Assembly: GCF_051912485.1 (NCBI RefSeq)
Contig: NZ_CP196822.1
Location: forward strand, 310,001-374,000
Source of the DNA: Nitrobacter sp051912485
GTDB taxonomy: Bacteria > Pseudomonadota > Alphaproteobacteria > Rhizobiales > Xanthobacteraceae
Reading direction: 5' to 3'
DNA length: 64,000 nucleotides
The notes below the pieces were generated by a model that was given only the letters and a program-made list of their open reading frames with translations, searched no databases and was not told the DNA's origin. Below, in pieces: positions 7,330-16,860 of the stretch (the stretch's first letter is position 1; each line of letters begins with the position of its first letter). A program made the translations under genes and the position numbers.

Positions 7330-8895
7330 TCACTTCATCAGCGCGCGAACCTCGTCGCGCAGCGCCTGCCGCGAACCGTCGTGCGAATAGAACATGTGGC
7401 CGCCGGGATAGACCACGAGCCTGACGCGGTCGCGGGAGCCGAAGGTCGGCAGTTGATCGAGACGGATCTGGGAAGCGAAATACGGCGTGGCCAGGTCGAA
7501 CAGCCCGTGTGCGACCAGCAGCCTGAATTTGGGGTCAGCGGCGAGCAGCTCACGGATGTCGGATACCGACTCGACGGAATTCCGGTGCTTGCCGAAATCC
7601 CATTCGCGGTTGACGGTGCGGCTGAGCAGTTCATAGGAACCCTTCGGACGCCAGTTCAGCTTATGCGCATGGAGCTCGAACGCCGCCGATGTCAGCGCGG
7701 TCAGCAACGGCTCCTCCGAGGGATCATTGAAGTCGCTGGCACTTGAGTCCGGATAGGGATCGAACCCGAGCACTGACGCGTCGTAGCGTCCGGTCACCTT
7801 GCCGTTACGGCGGTCGAAGGCGCGGCGGAATTCGCTGACGTCGAATCGCCCGGCAAGGCGACGACTCTCCGCCTGATCGATTCCTGTCAACGTCGCGAAG
7901 CGGTCGGCAAGCCGCCGCGTCGCCTCCGCATCGGCCTGCCCCTTGACGAGGTCGGTCAGGAATTCGCCTTGTGCATAGGATTCGACGTCGGCCATATCTG
8001 CGTGGGTCAGCGTTCCGCCCTTCTCGTTCCCCCGCGCGACCGCCGCCATGCTCGGAAGGCTCGCCACGAACCGGGTCAGCCCGGTGCCCAGCACGTCGCC
8101 GAAGTCCAGCGCCGGCGAGATCAGAACCAGTCCGTTGACGGCGATGCCTTGCCGTGTCTGCAGGTTGCGGACGATCTTTGGCCCGCGAATGCCGCCATAG
8201 CTTTCGCCGGTGATGAATTTCGGCGACTGCATCCGATCGGCTTTCTCCAGCCAGCGGCGGATCACCAGCGCGATCGAGGCGACATCGCCGTCGACCGTGA
8301 AGAAGCGTTTCTTCGCCTCGTCGCCGCGGGCGACCATGCGGCTGTAGCCGGTGCCGAGCGGATCGATGAAGACGAGGTCGGTGAAGTCGAGCCAGGTTTC
8401 GGCATTTGGTTCGAGCGCCGGCAGGGCGGAGGAATCCGCGATCGCGCGGTCCATCGCGATGCGCCATGGGCCGTTACTGCCGAATTGCAGCCACGCGGAG
8501 GACGCGCCGGGACCGCCGTTGAACACGAAGGTCACCGGACGGCTGCGGGGATCGGTGCCGTCGAGCTGATAGGCCGTGGTTGCGATGTCCGCCTGCGCTT
8601 CGCCCTTGTCGTCGAAAATACGAATCGAACCAGCGGTTGCCGTGAAGGCCAGCGTGCGGCCAGGCAGCGCCAGCTTGTGACTGGTGGTCGAGTCCGGCGG
8701 CAGATGACGGTCGTTGGCTGTTGCGGCAGGACCGCCGTGAGCGTTATCGCCGCCGCCCTTCGAATCGGGCTGCGTCGCCTCTGCCTGATGCGATGGCGCG
8801 CCGGGCGCCGCGTCGTCGGCATGAGCGGCGGAGGCAAGCAGCAGCGCCAGCAGCATCGCTCCGAGGCAGGCATGGCGGGATAGTGGACCGGGCAT
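7330..8895 (-). CDS. Secreted serine carboxypeptidase-like protein (peptidase S10)
   Basis: About 521 residues from the ATG at 8895. That start is preferred over the one at 8934 because AGGAG lies eight bases ahead and a signal peptide follows at once (LGAMLLALLLASAAHADD). The S10 landmarks are the oxyanion segment FVFNGGPGASSAWLQFG, the nucleophile in FITGESYGGIRGPKI, the Asp in VAHGLFDLATPYFASQ, and the His in VYPGGHMFYSHDGS. It is therefore probably an active periplasmic or secreted carboxypeptidase; the substrate is unknown. It is a monocistronic gene convergent with the small membrane protein gene. Confidence 0.9.
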   Translation of the reverse strand: MPGPLSRHACLGAMLLALLLASAAHADDAAPGAPSHQAEATQPDSKGGGDNAHGGPAATANDRHLPPDSTTSHKLALPGRTLAFTATAGSIRIFDDKGEAQADIATTAYQLDGTDPRSRPVTFVFNGGPGASSAWLQFGSNGPWRIAMDRAIADSSALPALEPNAETWLDFTDLVFIDPLGTGYSRMVARGDEAKKRFFTVDGDVASIALVIRRWLEKADRMQSPKFITGESYGGIRGPKIVRNLQTRQGIAVNGLVLISPALDFGDVLGTGLTRFVASLPSMAAVARGNEKGGTLTHADMADVESYAQGEFLTDLVKGQADAEATRRLADRFATLTGIDQAESRRLAGRFDVSEFRRAFDRRNGKVTGRYDASVLGFDPYPDSSASDFNDPSEEPLLTALTSAAFELHAHKLNWRPKGSYELLSRTVNREWDFGKHRNSVESVSDIRELLAADPKFRLLVAHGLFDLATPYFASQIRLDQLPTFGSRDRVRLVVYPGGHMFYSHDGSRQALRDEVRALMK

Positions 8896-9435
8896 CTGCT
8901 GCTTCTCCTGTTCGTCTGGCTGTTTGAGCGGCAATCCGAGCTCTTAACCGTCAAGCGTTGCCTGAAACTGTGGCGGCACTGGAGCTTGCGCAAGCGGGCG
9001 GCCGTATCGGGTCCTGGCACGGAGAACACGTTGTGGTGCAGGGGAGGCGGGCGGTTTATCGCAGCGCCGTGACGTCGCCGCCAGACCGAGCAGGAGGCGA
9101 AGGCTGCGGCGCGGCCCGCGTTTGGATTTTCAGGGCGAATCAATGGTTTGGATGCGGTTTCGAGACCATTTGGCGGCCGTTCCGGCTTGCGTCCACGGCA
9201 CGCATCCTTTATCCGATGGGACGCCTCGCATGCTGGCGGCCCGTATTGCGTCTGTCGTGTTTCGGCTAGCGTGGTGGTCCGGAAGTTCGCTTCATTTTCG
9301 CTGCGAGCGTTTCAAGCGAACTTCTGAGCCCGAACCACACTACAATCATGAGTTGCCAGTGTTCTTCGAATCCGACGTTCGCTACGCAAGGCGCTGGATA
9401 GACACGCCTCACTTTTGCAAGGAATACCCGCGGAA
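8896..9435. other. Gene-free spacer before purA
   Basis: Open frames here lack ribosome sites and family similarity. The main structure is an imperfect palindrome at 9269-9347. The remainder must hold the divergent promoters of the carboxypeptidase gene and purA, but I see no unambiguous -35/-10 pair. Confidence 0.6.
9269..9347. repeat. Palindromic repeat related to the CTAGTGG type
   Basis: GCTAGCGTGGTGGTCCGGAA followed by GTTCGCT is mirrored by AGCGAACTTCTGAG + CCCGAACCACACTAC. The outer arm and the inner TTCGC pairing follow the plan of the two palindromes at 6349-6516, with diverged sequence. It lies about 90 bases upstream of the purA start. Confidence 0.7.
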
Positions 9436-10728
9436 ATGACCAATGTTGTCGTCGTCGGTGCCCAATGGGGCGACGAGGGAAAGGGCAAGATCGTCGACTG
9501 GTTGTCGGAGCAGGCGGATATCGTCGTCCGCTTCCAGGGCGGCCATAACGCCGGTCATACGCTCGTCATCGACGGCAACACCTACAAGCTGGCGCTGCTG
9601 CCCTCCGGCGTCGTGCGCTCGTCGAAACTGTCGATTATCGGCAACGGCGTCGTGTTCGATCCTCAGGCGTTCGTTGCCGAGGTCGAGAAGCTGAAAGGGC
9701 AGGGCGTCAAAATCGGCCCCGATAACCTGCGTGTCGCCGAGAACGTCACGCTGATTCTACCTCTGCATCGCGAACTGGACTCCTTGCGCGAGAACGCGAG
9801 CGCTGCGACGGCGATCGGCACCACCCAGCGCGGCATCGGTCCCGCCTATGAGGACAAGGTCGGCCGCCGCGCCATTCGCCTGATGGACCTCGCCGACCCG
9901 CAGACGCTGCCGCACAAGATCGAGCGGCTGCTTACCCATCACAACGCACTGCGCCGCGGCCACGGCATCGCGGAAGTGGATAGCGGCGCGCTTCTGCAGG
10001 ATCTCGCCGCAATTGCGCCGCGGGTGCTGCCCTATGCTGACAGCGTGTGGAATCTGCTCGATCACAAGCGCCGCGAAGGCAAGCGTATCCTGTTCGAAGG
10101 CGCGCAAGGCGCGTTGCTGGACGTCGATCACGGCACCTACCCTTACGTCACCTCCTCCAACACGGTCGCAGCCCAGGCCGCCACCGGCACCGGCATGGGG
10201 CCGAGCGCGCTCGGCTACGTGCTTGGCATCTGCAAGGCCTACACCACGCGCGTTGGACAGGGTCCATTCCCAACGGAACTGCACGATGAGATCGGCGAAT
10301 TGATCGGCCAGCGCGGCAAGGAGTTCGGCGTCAACACCGGGCGCAAGCGGCGCTGCGGCTGGTTCGATGCCGTGCTGGTTCGGCAGACTGTCCGTACCAG
10401 CGGCATCCACGGCCTGGCGCTGACAAAGCTCGACATCCTTGATGGCTTCGACACCATCGAGGTCTGCACCGGCTACAGGCTCGACGGCAAGGAGATCGAC
10501 CATCTGCCGGCCGGAGAGGGGGCGCAGGCCCGCATCGAGCCGGTCTACGAGACCATCGAGGGCTGGAAGGAGCCGACCGCCAACGCTCGTTCATGGGCGG
10601 ACCTGCCGGCCCAGGCCATAAAATATGTTCGCCGAATCGAGGAACTAGTTGGCTGCCCGGTGGCGCTGCTCTCCACGAGCCCCGAGCGCGAGGACACCAT
10701 TTTGGTGCAGAACCCGTTCGAGGCTTAA
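9436..10728 (+). CDS. purA: Adenylosuccinate synthetase PurA
   Basis: 430 residues, standard length. It joins IMP and aspartate with GTP hydrolysis to give adenylosuccinate, the first committed step to AMP. The N-terminal GTP-binding loop GAQWGDEGKGKIVDWL and the QGGHNAGHT segment (IMP site) are intact, as are GTTQRGIGPAYEDKVGRRAIR, LFEGAQGALLDVDHGTYPYVTSSNT, and the C-terminal GRKRRCGWFDAV...LTKLDILDGFD. The ATG at 9436 gives the canonical MTNVVVVGAQWGDEG start; an ATG seven codons upstream would only add an unrelated leader. Another gene follows after 56 bases. Confidence 0.97.
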   Translation: MTNVVVVGAQWGDEGKGKIVDWLSEQADIVVRFQGGHNAGHTLVIDGNTYKLALLPSGVVRSSKLSIIGNGVVFDPQAFVAEVEKLKGQGVKIGPDNLRVAENVTLILPLHRELDSLRENASAATAIGTTQRGIGPAYEDKVGRRAIRLMDLADPQTLPHKIERLLTHHNALRRGHGIAEVDSGALLQDLAAIAPRVLPYADSVWNLLDHKRREGKRILFEGAQGALLDVDHGTYPYVTSSNTVAAQAATGTGMGPSALGYVLGICKAYTTRVGQGPFPTELHDEIGELIGQRGKEFGVNTGRKRRCGWFDAVLVRQTVRTSGIHGLALTKLDILDGFDTIEVCTGYRLDGKEIDHLPAGEGAQARIEPVYETIEGWKEPTANARSWADLPAQAIKYVRRIEELVGCPVALLSTSPEREDTILVQNPFEA

Positions 10729-10784
10729 CGAGACGATGTTACGGGAATACGTTCAAGGTTAAATGTTTGCGGCATTGAAGAGAT

Positions 10785-12335
10785 ATGGCTGACTATTACC
10801 CGCTGATCGCGCGCGCCATCGCCGGACTGGACGCCACTGCGCCCGGCGAGCAGAGGCGTGCGCTCTATGAGCGGGCACGGACGGCGCTGATCGCGCAGCT
10901 CCGCAGCGTCGAACCGCCTTTAAGCGAATCCGAGATCACACGCGAGCGGCTGTCGCTGGAAGAGGCCGTGCGCAAGGTCGAGTCCGAGGCCGCCCAGCGC
11001 GCCCGCGAAGCCTCGCGTGGCAGCGGTTCGCGCTCGGGCGATGCTTTCCGCGCTTCGACCCGCGCGGCGATGAAGTCGCAGGACCCAGCCGCGCCGTCGC
11101 CGCCGCACGTCCGCCCGCGCGCCAATGTGACGCCTCAACCGCGCAACCTGCGCGCCGACCCGCCCCCCGGTCCGCCGCCGTCGTGGCGGCCGCCCGCGCC
11201 GCCGAGTCCAATGCAGGATGCGCCGTCGCCGCCACCCGCCCGCGAGCGGCAGGGCCAGGGCCAGCCTCGCCGCAATCCCGAGTCCGATCGTCCGCCCCCG
11301 CCGCCGGTTCCGGGCTTCCGCGATGTCACTGCGGATGCCGACGATCTCGGCCGCGCCGCGGCGCAAGCCAGCCGCTCGGCCCGCCGCACCTACGCCAACG
11401 TACCCTCGCCGTCACCCGAATTCGACCGGCTGGAGCCGAGCCTCGAGGATCGCGGTGCGTTCGAGGGGGCATATCCTTACAATGAATCCTCTGGCCAGGC
11501 CGGGGACGACCAGCCGCCGCCCTTACCGCGTTCGTGGCCGCAACCCGGCCGCGACAAGCCGAAGCGTGTGTTCGGCGGCGGCTTTCCTTTCAAGAGCGCG
11601 ATCGCCGTCGGCCTTGTGCTGATTCTTGCGGGTGCCGGCATTGTCTGGGGCCCGAAGGCGGTCTCGACGGTGAGCGGGCTGTTCGGTTCGTCACCGGACC
11701 GGACCGCCGAGACACCGAAGCCGACGACGCCGGGGCCAAAACCGAAGATCACCGATCGCGTCGGTCAGCCGTCGTCATCCGAAACGGTGGCACCGGTGGC
11801 GCAGCGCGTTGTGCTGTATGACGAGGATCCGTCTGACCCCAAGGGCAAGCAGTATGTCGGGTCGGTGGTGTGGCGCACCGAGGAGGTGAAGGGCGCAGCC
11901 GGCAAGACGCCGGAGATCGCCGTGCGCGCCGACATCGACATTCCCGAACGCAAGTTCAAGATGACGATGTCGTTCCGCCGCAACACTGACACCTCGCTGC
12001 CGGCGAGTCATACTGCGGAGCTGACCTTTGTGCTGCCGCAGGATTTTGACGGCGGCGGCGTTTCAAACGTGCCTGGCATCCTGATGAAGTCGAACGAGCA
12101 GGCGCGCGGCACGCCGCTGGCGGGACTCGCCGTCAAGGTCACCGACGGCTTCTTCCTTGTCGGACTGTCCAACGTCGAGTCGGACCGCGCGCGCAATCTC
12201 CAGCTTCTGAAGGAGCGCTCATGGTTCGACGTGCCTCTGGTTTATGCCAACCAGCGTCGCGCCATCATCGCTATCGAGAAGGGCGCGCCCGGCGAGCGCG
12301 CGTTCAACGAGGCCTTCACCGCCTGGGGCGAGTAG
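10785..12335 (+). CDS. Proline-rich single-pass membrane protein, conserved hypothetical
   Basis: 516 residues. Residues 1-75 form a charged helical region (MADYYPLIARAIAGL ... LSLEEAVRKVESEAAQRARE). Residues about 90-240 are a long low-complexity Pro/Arg-rich linker. One transmembrane segment, SAIAVGLVLILAGAGIVW, lies near residue 275. The C-terminal 200 residues look like a folded periplasmic beta domain (VVLYDEDPSDPKGKQYVGSVVW ... FVLPQDFDGGGVSNVPGIL). Similar proteins follow purA in Bradyrhizobium relatives, but I know of no assigned role. A scaffold spanning inner membrane and periplasm is the most that can be inferred. Confidence 0.8.
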   Translation: MADYYPLIARAIAGLDATAPGEQRRALYERARTALIAQLRSVEPPLSESEITRERLSLEEAVRKVESEAAQRAREASRGSGSRSGDAFRASTRAAMKSQDPAAPSPPHVRPRANVTPQPRNLRADPPPGPPPSWRPPAPPSPMQDAPSPPPARERQGQGQPRRNPESDRPPPPPVPGFRDVTADADDLGRAAAQASRSARRTYANVPSPSPEFDRLEPSLEDRGAFEGAYPYNESSGQAGDDQPPPLPRSWPQPGRDKPKRVFGGGFPFKSAIAVGLVLILAGAGIVWGPKAVSTVSGLFGSSPDRTAETPKPTTPGPKPKITDRVGQPSSSETVAPVAQRVVLYDEDPSDPKGKQYVGSVVWRTEEVKGAAGKTPEIAVRADIDIPERKFKMTMSFRRNTDTSLPASHTAELTFVLPQDFDGGGVSNVPGILMKSNEQARGTPLAGLAVKVTDGFFLVGLSNVESDRARNLQLLKERSWFDVPLVYANQRRAIIAIEKGAPGERAFNEAFTAWGE

Positions 12336-12478
12336 CCTTCACCGCGTGACGCCCAAGCTTCATTTTTGAAGGAAGCGCATTCTCAGAGCACTGCACACTT
12401 CCCCTCCCGCTTGCGGGAGAGGTTAAGAGTCGCTCGCGACATCGCAGCAAGTTGCGGCAGGTTCGTGATAACCCGCGC

Positions 12479-12584
12479 TTGTAGCGTTTTCGAGCGAAGT
12501 GGATATCGGTTCGCGTAAAGAAAACGCGTCAAATCAAAATCATAGGGCCCCGCCTCTGATTCCATCAGAAGCGGAAAGGCTCTA
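12479..12584. repeat. Interspersed repeat at the 3' end of a small gene
   Basis: TAGCGTTTTCGAGCGAAGTG and the following bases, mirrored by AAAGAAAACGCGTC, then a second hairpin TCTGATTCCATCAGA and GCCCCGCC...GGAAAGGC. This combination is a frequent intergenic repeat in Bradyrhizobium genomes. Its right end supplies the stop codon of the convergent 72-residue gene. Confidence 0.65.
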
Positions 12585-12800
12585 GGCAGTGCCTTCCTCG
12601 CCTGCGCGCACCGTCACGTCCATCAGGTGATGCGCGTCGGTGATGCCGTCGGCGGCATTGCGCACGAGGGTCTCGGCCATCTTCGCTTTGGTCGCCGGGG
12701 TGCGGTGCTCAGGTCCGATCTGCTCGACCGCGATGTCGAGCAACTCGCGCAGGTGTGCGACATACTCGGCGTCAAATTTTTGCGGCGGAACCTGACTCAT
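12582..12800 (-). CDS. Small soluble hypothetical protein (72 aa)
   Basis: The ATG at 12800 is preceded by AAGGAG at nine bases, so it is chosen over the longer in-frame start. The product (MSQVPPQKFDAEYVAHLREL ...) is acidic and predicted helical, with no signal peptide or membrane segment. Family membership is not recognised. It stands alone, transcribed towards the preceding membrane protein gene, with its stop inside an interspersed repeat. Confidence 0.7.
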   Translation of the reverse strand: MSQVPPQKFDAEYVAHLRELLDIAVEQIGPEHRTPATKAKMAETLVRNAADGITDAHHLMDVTVRAGEEGTA

Positions 12801-13087
12801 GCAAAGCGCTCCTTCATTCGCGATGGAAGAGAGAACGTGGCGGCCCAATGGGGCAGGTTTGAGTCGCAGAAAGGGAGATGTCGGGGCGAGGAGAAGGCGT
12901 TATGTCAAGGGTGTCAAAGCGTGCCTGCACCGGCTGCACTTTTCGATTTTGAGCACGCAGGGAAGTCGCCTGTTGAATGCTTTCAACAAGTTGAGAGCCA
13001 AAATATAAATGGAAGACAGAATCGTGATCGCGCGCGACGGCGTGCCGCAGCTTGCGAAAACCGCCCGGCGGGCCCATGTGGAAAGCC

Positions 13088-13630
13088 ATGAAATCCATGC
13101 CGAACGACGACCTGTTTTCGCGCAAGACCGCCCGGTCTCGGGGATCATCGGCGCGCGCAAAAATCATCGATCAGGACGGCCATGAAATTCATCCGGGTCC
13201 GCGGGGCGCTGGTGGCTCTTACACGGGCGCATTCGGGGCGGGTCCGTTCACGTCAGGCTTTGATTTCAGCGCAACGTTCCAGCCGCTCACGCGTGAGCAG
13301 CGGCTGGCGCGACTGGAGGCGATTGCGAAACTGCTCGACGTCGCCTTCATCGTGCCGGGAACGAATATCCGTTACGGCATTGATGGTCTGATAGGACTGG
13401 TGCCGGTGATCGGCGATATCCTCACCACCGCGATCTCGCTGTGGCTCGTGCGTGAAGCGCGTGCGCTCGGCGCGCCCTGGCACATCACGGCGCGGATGCT
13501 CGGCAACGTCGCGGTTGACGGGATTGTCGGATTGGTGCCGGTGGCCGGCGATGCCTTCGACGTGATGTTCCGCGCTAACATCCGAAATATGCGGATGTTA
13601 CGACGCTGGCTCGACCGGCAGCCGCGTTAA
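13088..13630 (+). CDS. DUF4112 membrane protein
   Basis: About 180 residues. The DUF4112 core is clear: RLARLEAIAKLLDVAFIVPG, then TNIRYGIDGLIGLVPVIGDI with LTTAISLWLV, then LGNVAVDGIVGLVPVAGDAFDVMFRANIRN. The repeated GLVPVxGD motif marks two short hydrophobic hairpins, probably a small integral inner-membrane protein. Function unknown. Starts at 13052, 13088 and 13097 are all possible; GGAAAG before 13088 favours that one. The N-terminal 50 residues are polar and disordered-looking. Confidence 0.8.
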   Translation: MKSMPNDDLFSRKTARSRGSSARAKIIDQDGHEIHPGPRGAGGSYTGAFGAGPFTSGFDFSATFQPLTREQRLARLEAIAKLLDVAFIVPGTNIRYGIDGLIGLVPVIGDILTTAISLWLVREARALGAPWHITARMLGNVAVDGIVGLVPVAGDAFDVMFRANIRNMRMLRRWLDRQPR

Positions 13631-13700
13631 AGCGTGATCAGATCCGAAGGGCCGCGCCAGCAAAGTGGAAACCGGTTTTCGGATAAGATCACGATCAAAA
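13631..13700. repeat. Interspersed repeat (GTGGAAACCGGTTTTC type)
   Basis: GCGTGATCAGATC near the start and GATAAGATCACGATC near the end are imperfect inverted copies flanking GTGGAAACCGGTTTTCGG, itself a palindrome. It is a widespread noncoding repeat type in Bradyrhizobium relatives, here directly after the DUF4112 gene. Confidence 0.65.
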
Positions 13701-13751
13701 GAACAAGGCTTAGAGTCTGATCGACACCGTTGAATCAGACGCGCGGAATTG

Positions 13752-14039
13752 TCACGCAGCGTCCTTCGACGCTCTCGCCTCGACAGGCACCGTCTCGGGT
13801 TCTCGGCGGGGCAGCGGAAAATCGCAGCTCTCATAGAGAGAGCGGATACCGTTCTGATCGAAGCGAGCTTCGTCCACCTGAAGATACGCGCCGTTCAGCG
13901 AGTCGGCCGGCAGTTCCTCGATCGCAAAACGCACCGCGTCGGCCGCGGTGTCGAAACGTCGATACGCAAAACCGGCCCGCTTTTTCTTGCGGATCGCAGC
14001 CGGGAACAGTTCGGCGGATTTCTTGAAGCTGAATGCCAT
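13752..14039 (-). CDS. Small hypothetical protein (95 aa)
   Basis: Starts MAFSFKKSAELFPAAIRKKK at the ATG at 14039, with GAGG eight bases ahead; an in-frame GTG three codons upstream lies within the ribosome site. The product is basic at the N-terminus, then has a mixed alpha/beta pattern (RRFDTAADAVRFAIEELPADSL). It resembles conserved hypothetical proteins of Bradyrhizobiaceae with no assigned function. Monocistronic. Confidence 0.7.
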   Translation of the reverse strand: MAFSFKKSAELFPAAIRKKKRAGFAYRRFDTAADAVRFAIEELPADSLNGAYLQVDEARFDQNGIRSLYESCDFPLPRREPETVPVEARASKDAA

Positions 14040-14355
14040 GGCGGACACCTCACAATAGCGCTTTTAGAGAACGAACCCGTGCTGAGAGCGAGACCCATTG
14101 GCGGTCGCCCGGCATACAGCATGTCCGTGATGCCTCATTTATATAGGGCGGGGAGGGGAAAATTGCGACCTTCAGAGGCCGGAATCGTGAAATCCGGTAT
14201 CCGGAGTTCAAATTTCGGAATAAGATATTGATATCAATGCCATGGGCCAAGACGGCCAGGCGTTCCGGTGTCGGCGTCGGACGGCTGGAACATCCCCCGG
14301 GTGACCGGAGCCCGGTCACGCGAGGAAAAGGTCGGGATTCGGGGACCCCGCTCCG
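14040..14355. other. Gene-free spacer between a small gene and msrB
   Basis: No plausible gene. It holds the promoter region of the 95-residue gene and a GTGACCG / CGGTCAC hairpin at 14301-14319 that could end the msrA-msrB transcript, although no T-run follows. Confidence 0.5.
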
Positions 14356-14769
14356 TTATTTGGGCTCGAGTTTTAAGGCCGCCGAATTAATACAATAACG
14401 CAGACCGGTCGGGCCCGGACCGTCGTTGAAGACATGACCGAGATGGCCGCTGCACTTCGAGCAAAGCACCTCGGTGCGGATCATGCCGTGGGTGGTGTCG
14501 CGCTCCTCATCGACATGATTATCGACAGCAGGCGCGGTAAAGCTCGGCCAGCCGCAGCCCGAATCGAATTTGGCATCGGATTCGAAAAGCGTCTGCCCGC
14601 AGCCGGCGCAGACATAGGTGCCCTCGCGGCGCTCATGCTCGTATTCGCCGGAGAACGGCTGCTCGGTCGCCTTCTCGCGCAGAACGGCGTATTGCATCGG
14701 CGTCAGCTCCTTCCGCCATTCGCTGTCGCTTTTCGCGACCTTCGCCGGCATCGTCTTGCTGTTTGGCAT
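14356..14769 (-). CDS. msrB: Peptide-methionine (R)-S-oxide reductase MsrB
   Basis: 137 residues with AAGGAGGG ahead of the ATG. It reduces the R epimer of methionine sulfoxide in proteins. The zinc-binding CxxC pairs are CAGCG and CSKCSGHLGHVF, and the catalytic cysteine is in GLRYCINSAAL. No signal peptide is evident, so it is probably cytosolic. It lies 20 bases downstream of msrA on the same strand, so the two stereospecific reductases form an operon against oxidative damage. Confidence 0.96.
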   Translation of the reverse strand: MPNSKTMPAKVAKSDSEWRKELTPMQYAVLREKATEQPFSGEYEHERREGTYVCAGCGQTLFESDAKFDSGCGWPSFTAPAVDNHVDEERDTTHGMIRTEVLCSKCSGHLGHVFNDGPGPTGLRYCINSAALKLEPK

Positions 14770-14789
14770 GGACCCTCCTTTGCGCGCAG

Positions 14790-15509
14790 TCAGTCGGTCG
14801 CCTTGGCGCTGCTGACCAGCGTCGGCTTCTCGACATAGGTGTCTGCAAAAATTGTCTTCAAATTCCGGATCTTCGGAATGTCATAATGCGCAATATAGGG
14901 CTGGTTGGGGTGCCGCGTCAGGTAGTCCTGATGATAGGCCTCGGCCGGGAAAAATCCCTCCAGCGTTCCAACCTTGGTCACGATCGGTTTCTTATAGACT
15001 CCGGCGGCTTTGAGCTGGACGATATAAGCATCGGCGATCTTCTTCTGCTCGTCATTGAGCGTAAAAATCTCCGAGCGGTACTGCGTCCCGGTGTCTGGCC
15101 CCTGGCGGTCGAGCTGGGTCGGATCGTGCGCAACCGAGAAGAAGATCTGCAGGATTTTTCCGTAGCTGATCTGCTTTGGGTCGAACTTGATCTCGACCGA
15201 CTCCGCGTGTCCCGTGGTGCCCGTGCTGACCATCTCGTATTCCGCGGTCTTCTTCGCGCCTCCAGCATAACCTGAGACCGCATTGAGCACACCGGCGGTG
15301 TGCTGGAACACGCCCTGCACGCCCCAGAAGCAGCCTCCGGCAACGACTGCGGTCTGGATTCCGTCGGCGGCCTTCGCATCCATGGCCGGTGGCGGAATGA
15401 TCACGGCGTCTTCCGCGGCGCGGGAAGGTCCGGCGAGGAGCCACGACAGTGCAATTGTGCCGGCGACGGCGGCGGCGCCGAGGGCACTGCGGCTGAACGG
15501 ATTGCGCAT
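14790..15509 (-). CDS. msrA: Peptide-methionine (S)-S-oxide reductase MsrA, exported form
   Basis: 239 residues, longer than cytosolic MsrA because of an N-terminal export segment (ALGAAAVAGTIALSWLLAGPSRAAED). The catalytic motif GCFWGVQGVFQHTAGV is intact, followed by SGYAGG, GHAESVEIKFDP and YRSEIFTLNDEQ. It reduces the S epimer of methionine sulfoxide. GGAGG precedes the ATG. The leader suggests it works in the periplasm, whereas the co-transcribed MsrB lacks one, so the pair may serve different compartments. Confidence 0.95.
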   Translation of the reverse strand: MRNPFSRSALGAAAVAGTIALSWLLAGPSRAAEDAVIIPPPAMDAKAADGIQTAVVAGGCFWGVQGVFQHTAGVLNAVSGYAGGAKKTAEYEMVSTGTTGHAESVEIKFDPKQISYGKILQIFFSVAHDPTQLDRQGPDTGTQYRSEIFTLNDEQKKIADAYIVQLKAAGVYKKPIVTKVGTLEGFFPAEAYHQDYLTRHPNQPYIAHYDIPKIRNLKTIFADTYVEKPTLVSSAKATD

Positions 15510-15684
15510 GAAATTGTCCTCCGGAGCTCTGGGACGCAGGATGGAAGCACGTCGGACGGGCTGAATTGCAGCCGCCCTGCCTGGACCGTTCTAATTATGC
15601 GATAAAAGCCGGATTGTTACGGCTGCCGGTGTTCGATAGCCACACGAATTCGTGAAAAAATCCGGCGTGGCCCGGTAGGCCAGC

Positions 15685-16860
15685 TCAGGGATTGGAGTGC
15701 ACCACGAGCGCTGGTTTTGACGGCCATCCCAGCCGCGCCGCCCAGCCGGTCACGTGGTTCCGGACCGCGCTTTGGAGCGGTCTCTCGACATATCGCCAGA
15801 GAATCCAACTGGCGAAACCGATACCGAGGACGATCGCCGTCACCCCGAGCTTGGCGTTGGCCGGGGCCATCCGCAGAAAAAGCGCGTAGCCGATCTGCTG
15901 ATGCAGCAAATACAGCGGGTAAGTGATACCTCCGATCGCCGTGACAAGCGCTGGCGACAGCGGAAACCGCCGGATGCGCGTTGCCAGGAAGATTGCAACG
16001 ATCGACGTCAGGCAAATCGCTGCCACGATCCACGAATCGAAGGTCGTAGCTGAGTGCGAGCGCAACCAGGCCAGCGAGTGAACCGCGTGGAAGACAGCAA
16101 TCCCAACGGACAGGCCAAGAACGCAATAGACCATGAGGTCGCGGCGGCCGCGATAGATCTCGTAGATCATCAGGCCGGTGGCGAAGTAGCCGGCATCGTC
16201 AGCCAAAAAGATGTTTTCCATGAAGCGTGCATCGATCGTCAGTTCGTTGGCCATCGATAGGCAGAGCCATCCGAGCACGATCGCGTCGATTCGACGTGGA
16301 AACAATCCGGTCGCGATGAACAAGGTCACCCAGCCGTAGAATGTAGTCTCGATGACCAGCGACCAATAGGCGCTATCCATATAGGGATGATGCAGCGCGG
16401 GCGCGGCGATCGCCAGGTTCGCAAGCCACTGGCCGAGGTCGGTCGTGAAGTTCGGCTCCCCGAACACCAGGACAGTCAGTAAGGTCAGCGTCATGCAGAG
16501 CACGAAGGTCGGATAGATGCGGCTGAAACGCGCGATGGCGAAACCGGTCGCGTTGCGTCCCTCTGCAGAATAGGCGATGACAAATCCGCTGATGACGAAA
16601 AAAGCCGGAACGCCGAGGAAGCCATATTCGGCGAACGGCGCGATCTCCGGAACAGCAACATGCGTCCCGTTGCCGATGGTGGGTCCCCGAAAGCCATAGT
16701 GGTAGACGATAACGCCCAGCACTGCGAGCAGACGCAGCAAGTCAAGCGCTTCAACGCGGGACGAAGCTGGTTTGCTGTTCGGCGGCACTATGCTCGTGAT
16801 GCTCACTTCGGCGGCCACCCCCGTGCCGGACGTTATCCGCAACGTCGGCCGAGTGAACAT
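15685..16860 (-). CDS. Acyltransferase 3 family (OafA/YrhL-like) membrane protein
   Basis: 391 residues with about ten hydrophobic segments. The family landmarks are the first helix with RVEALDLLRLLAVLGVIVYH (conserved Arg and the catalytic His), the FFVISGFVIAYS loop, FSRIYPTFVL, and the late YPLYLLHQQIGYALF helix. Such proteins transfer acyl groups, often acetyl, to surface polysaccharides, lipids or Nod-type oligosaccharides. The acceptor cannot be told from the sequence. It is monocistronic, divergent from the diguanylate cyclase, with no strong ribosome site ahead of the ATG. Confidence 0.9.
   Translation of the reverse strand: MFTRPTLRITSGTGVAAEVSITSIVPPNSKPASSRVEALDLLRLLAVLGVIVYHYGFRGPTIGNGTHVAVPEIAPFAEYGFLGVPAFFVISGFVIAYSAEGRNATGFAIARFSRIYPTFVLCMTLTLLTVLVFGEPNFTTDLGQWLANLAIAAPALHHPYMDSAYWSLVIETTFYGWVTLFIATGLFPRRIDAIVLGWLCLSMANELTIDARFMENIFLADDAGYFATGLMIYEIYRGRRDLMVYCVLGLSVGIAVFHAVHSLAWLRSHSATTFDSWIVAAICLTSIVAIFLATRIRRFPLSPALVTAIGGITYPLYLLHQQIGYALFLRMAPANAKLGVTAIVLGIGFASWILWRYVERPLQSAVRNHVTGWAARLGWPSKPALVVHSNP

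Noticed and set aside
8958..9439. Two open frames upstream of purA
   Set aside because: They pass through an interspersed palindrome, lack ribosome sites and resemble no family.
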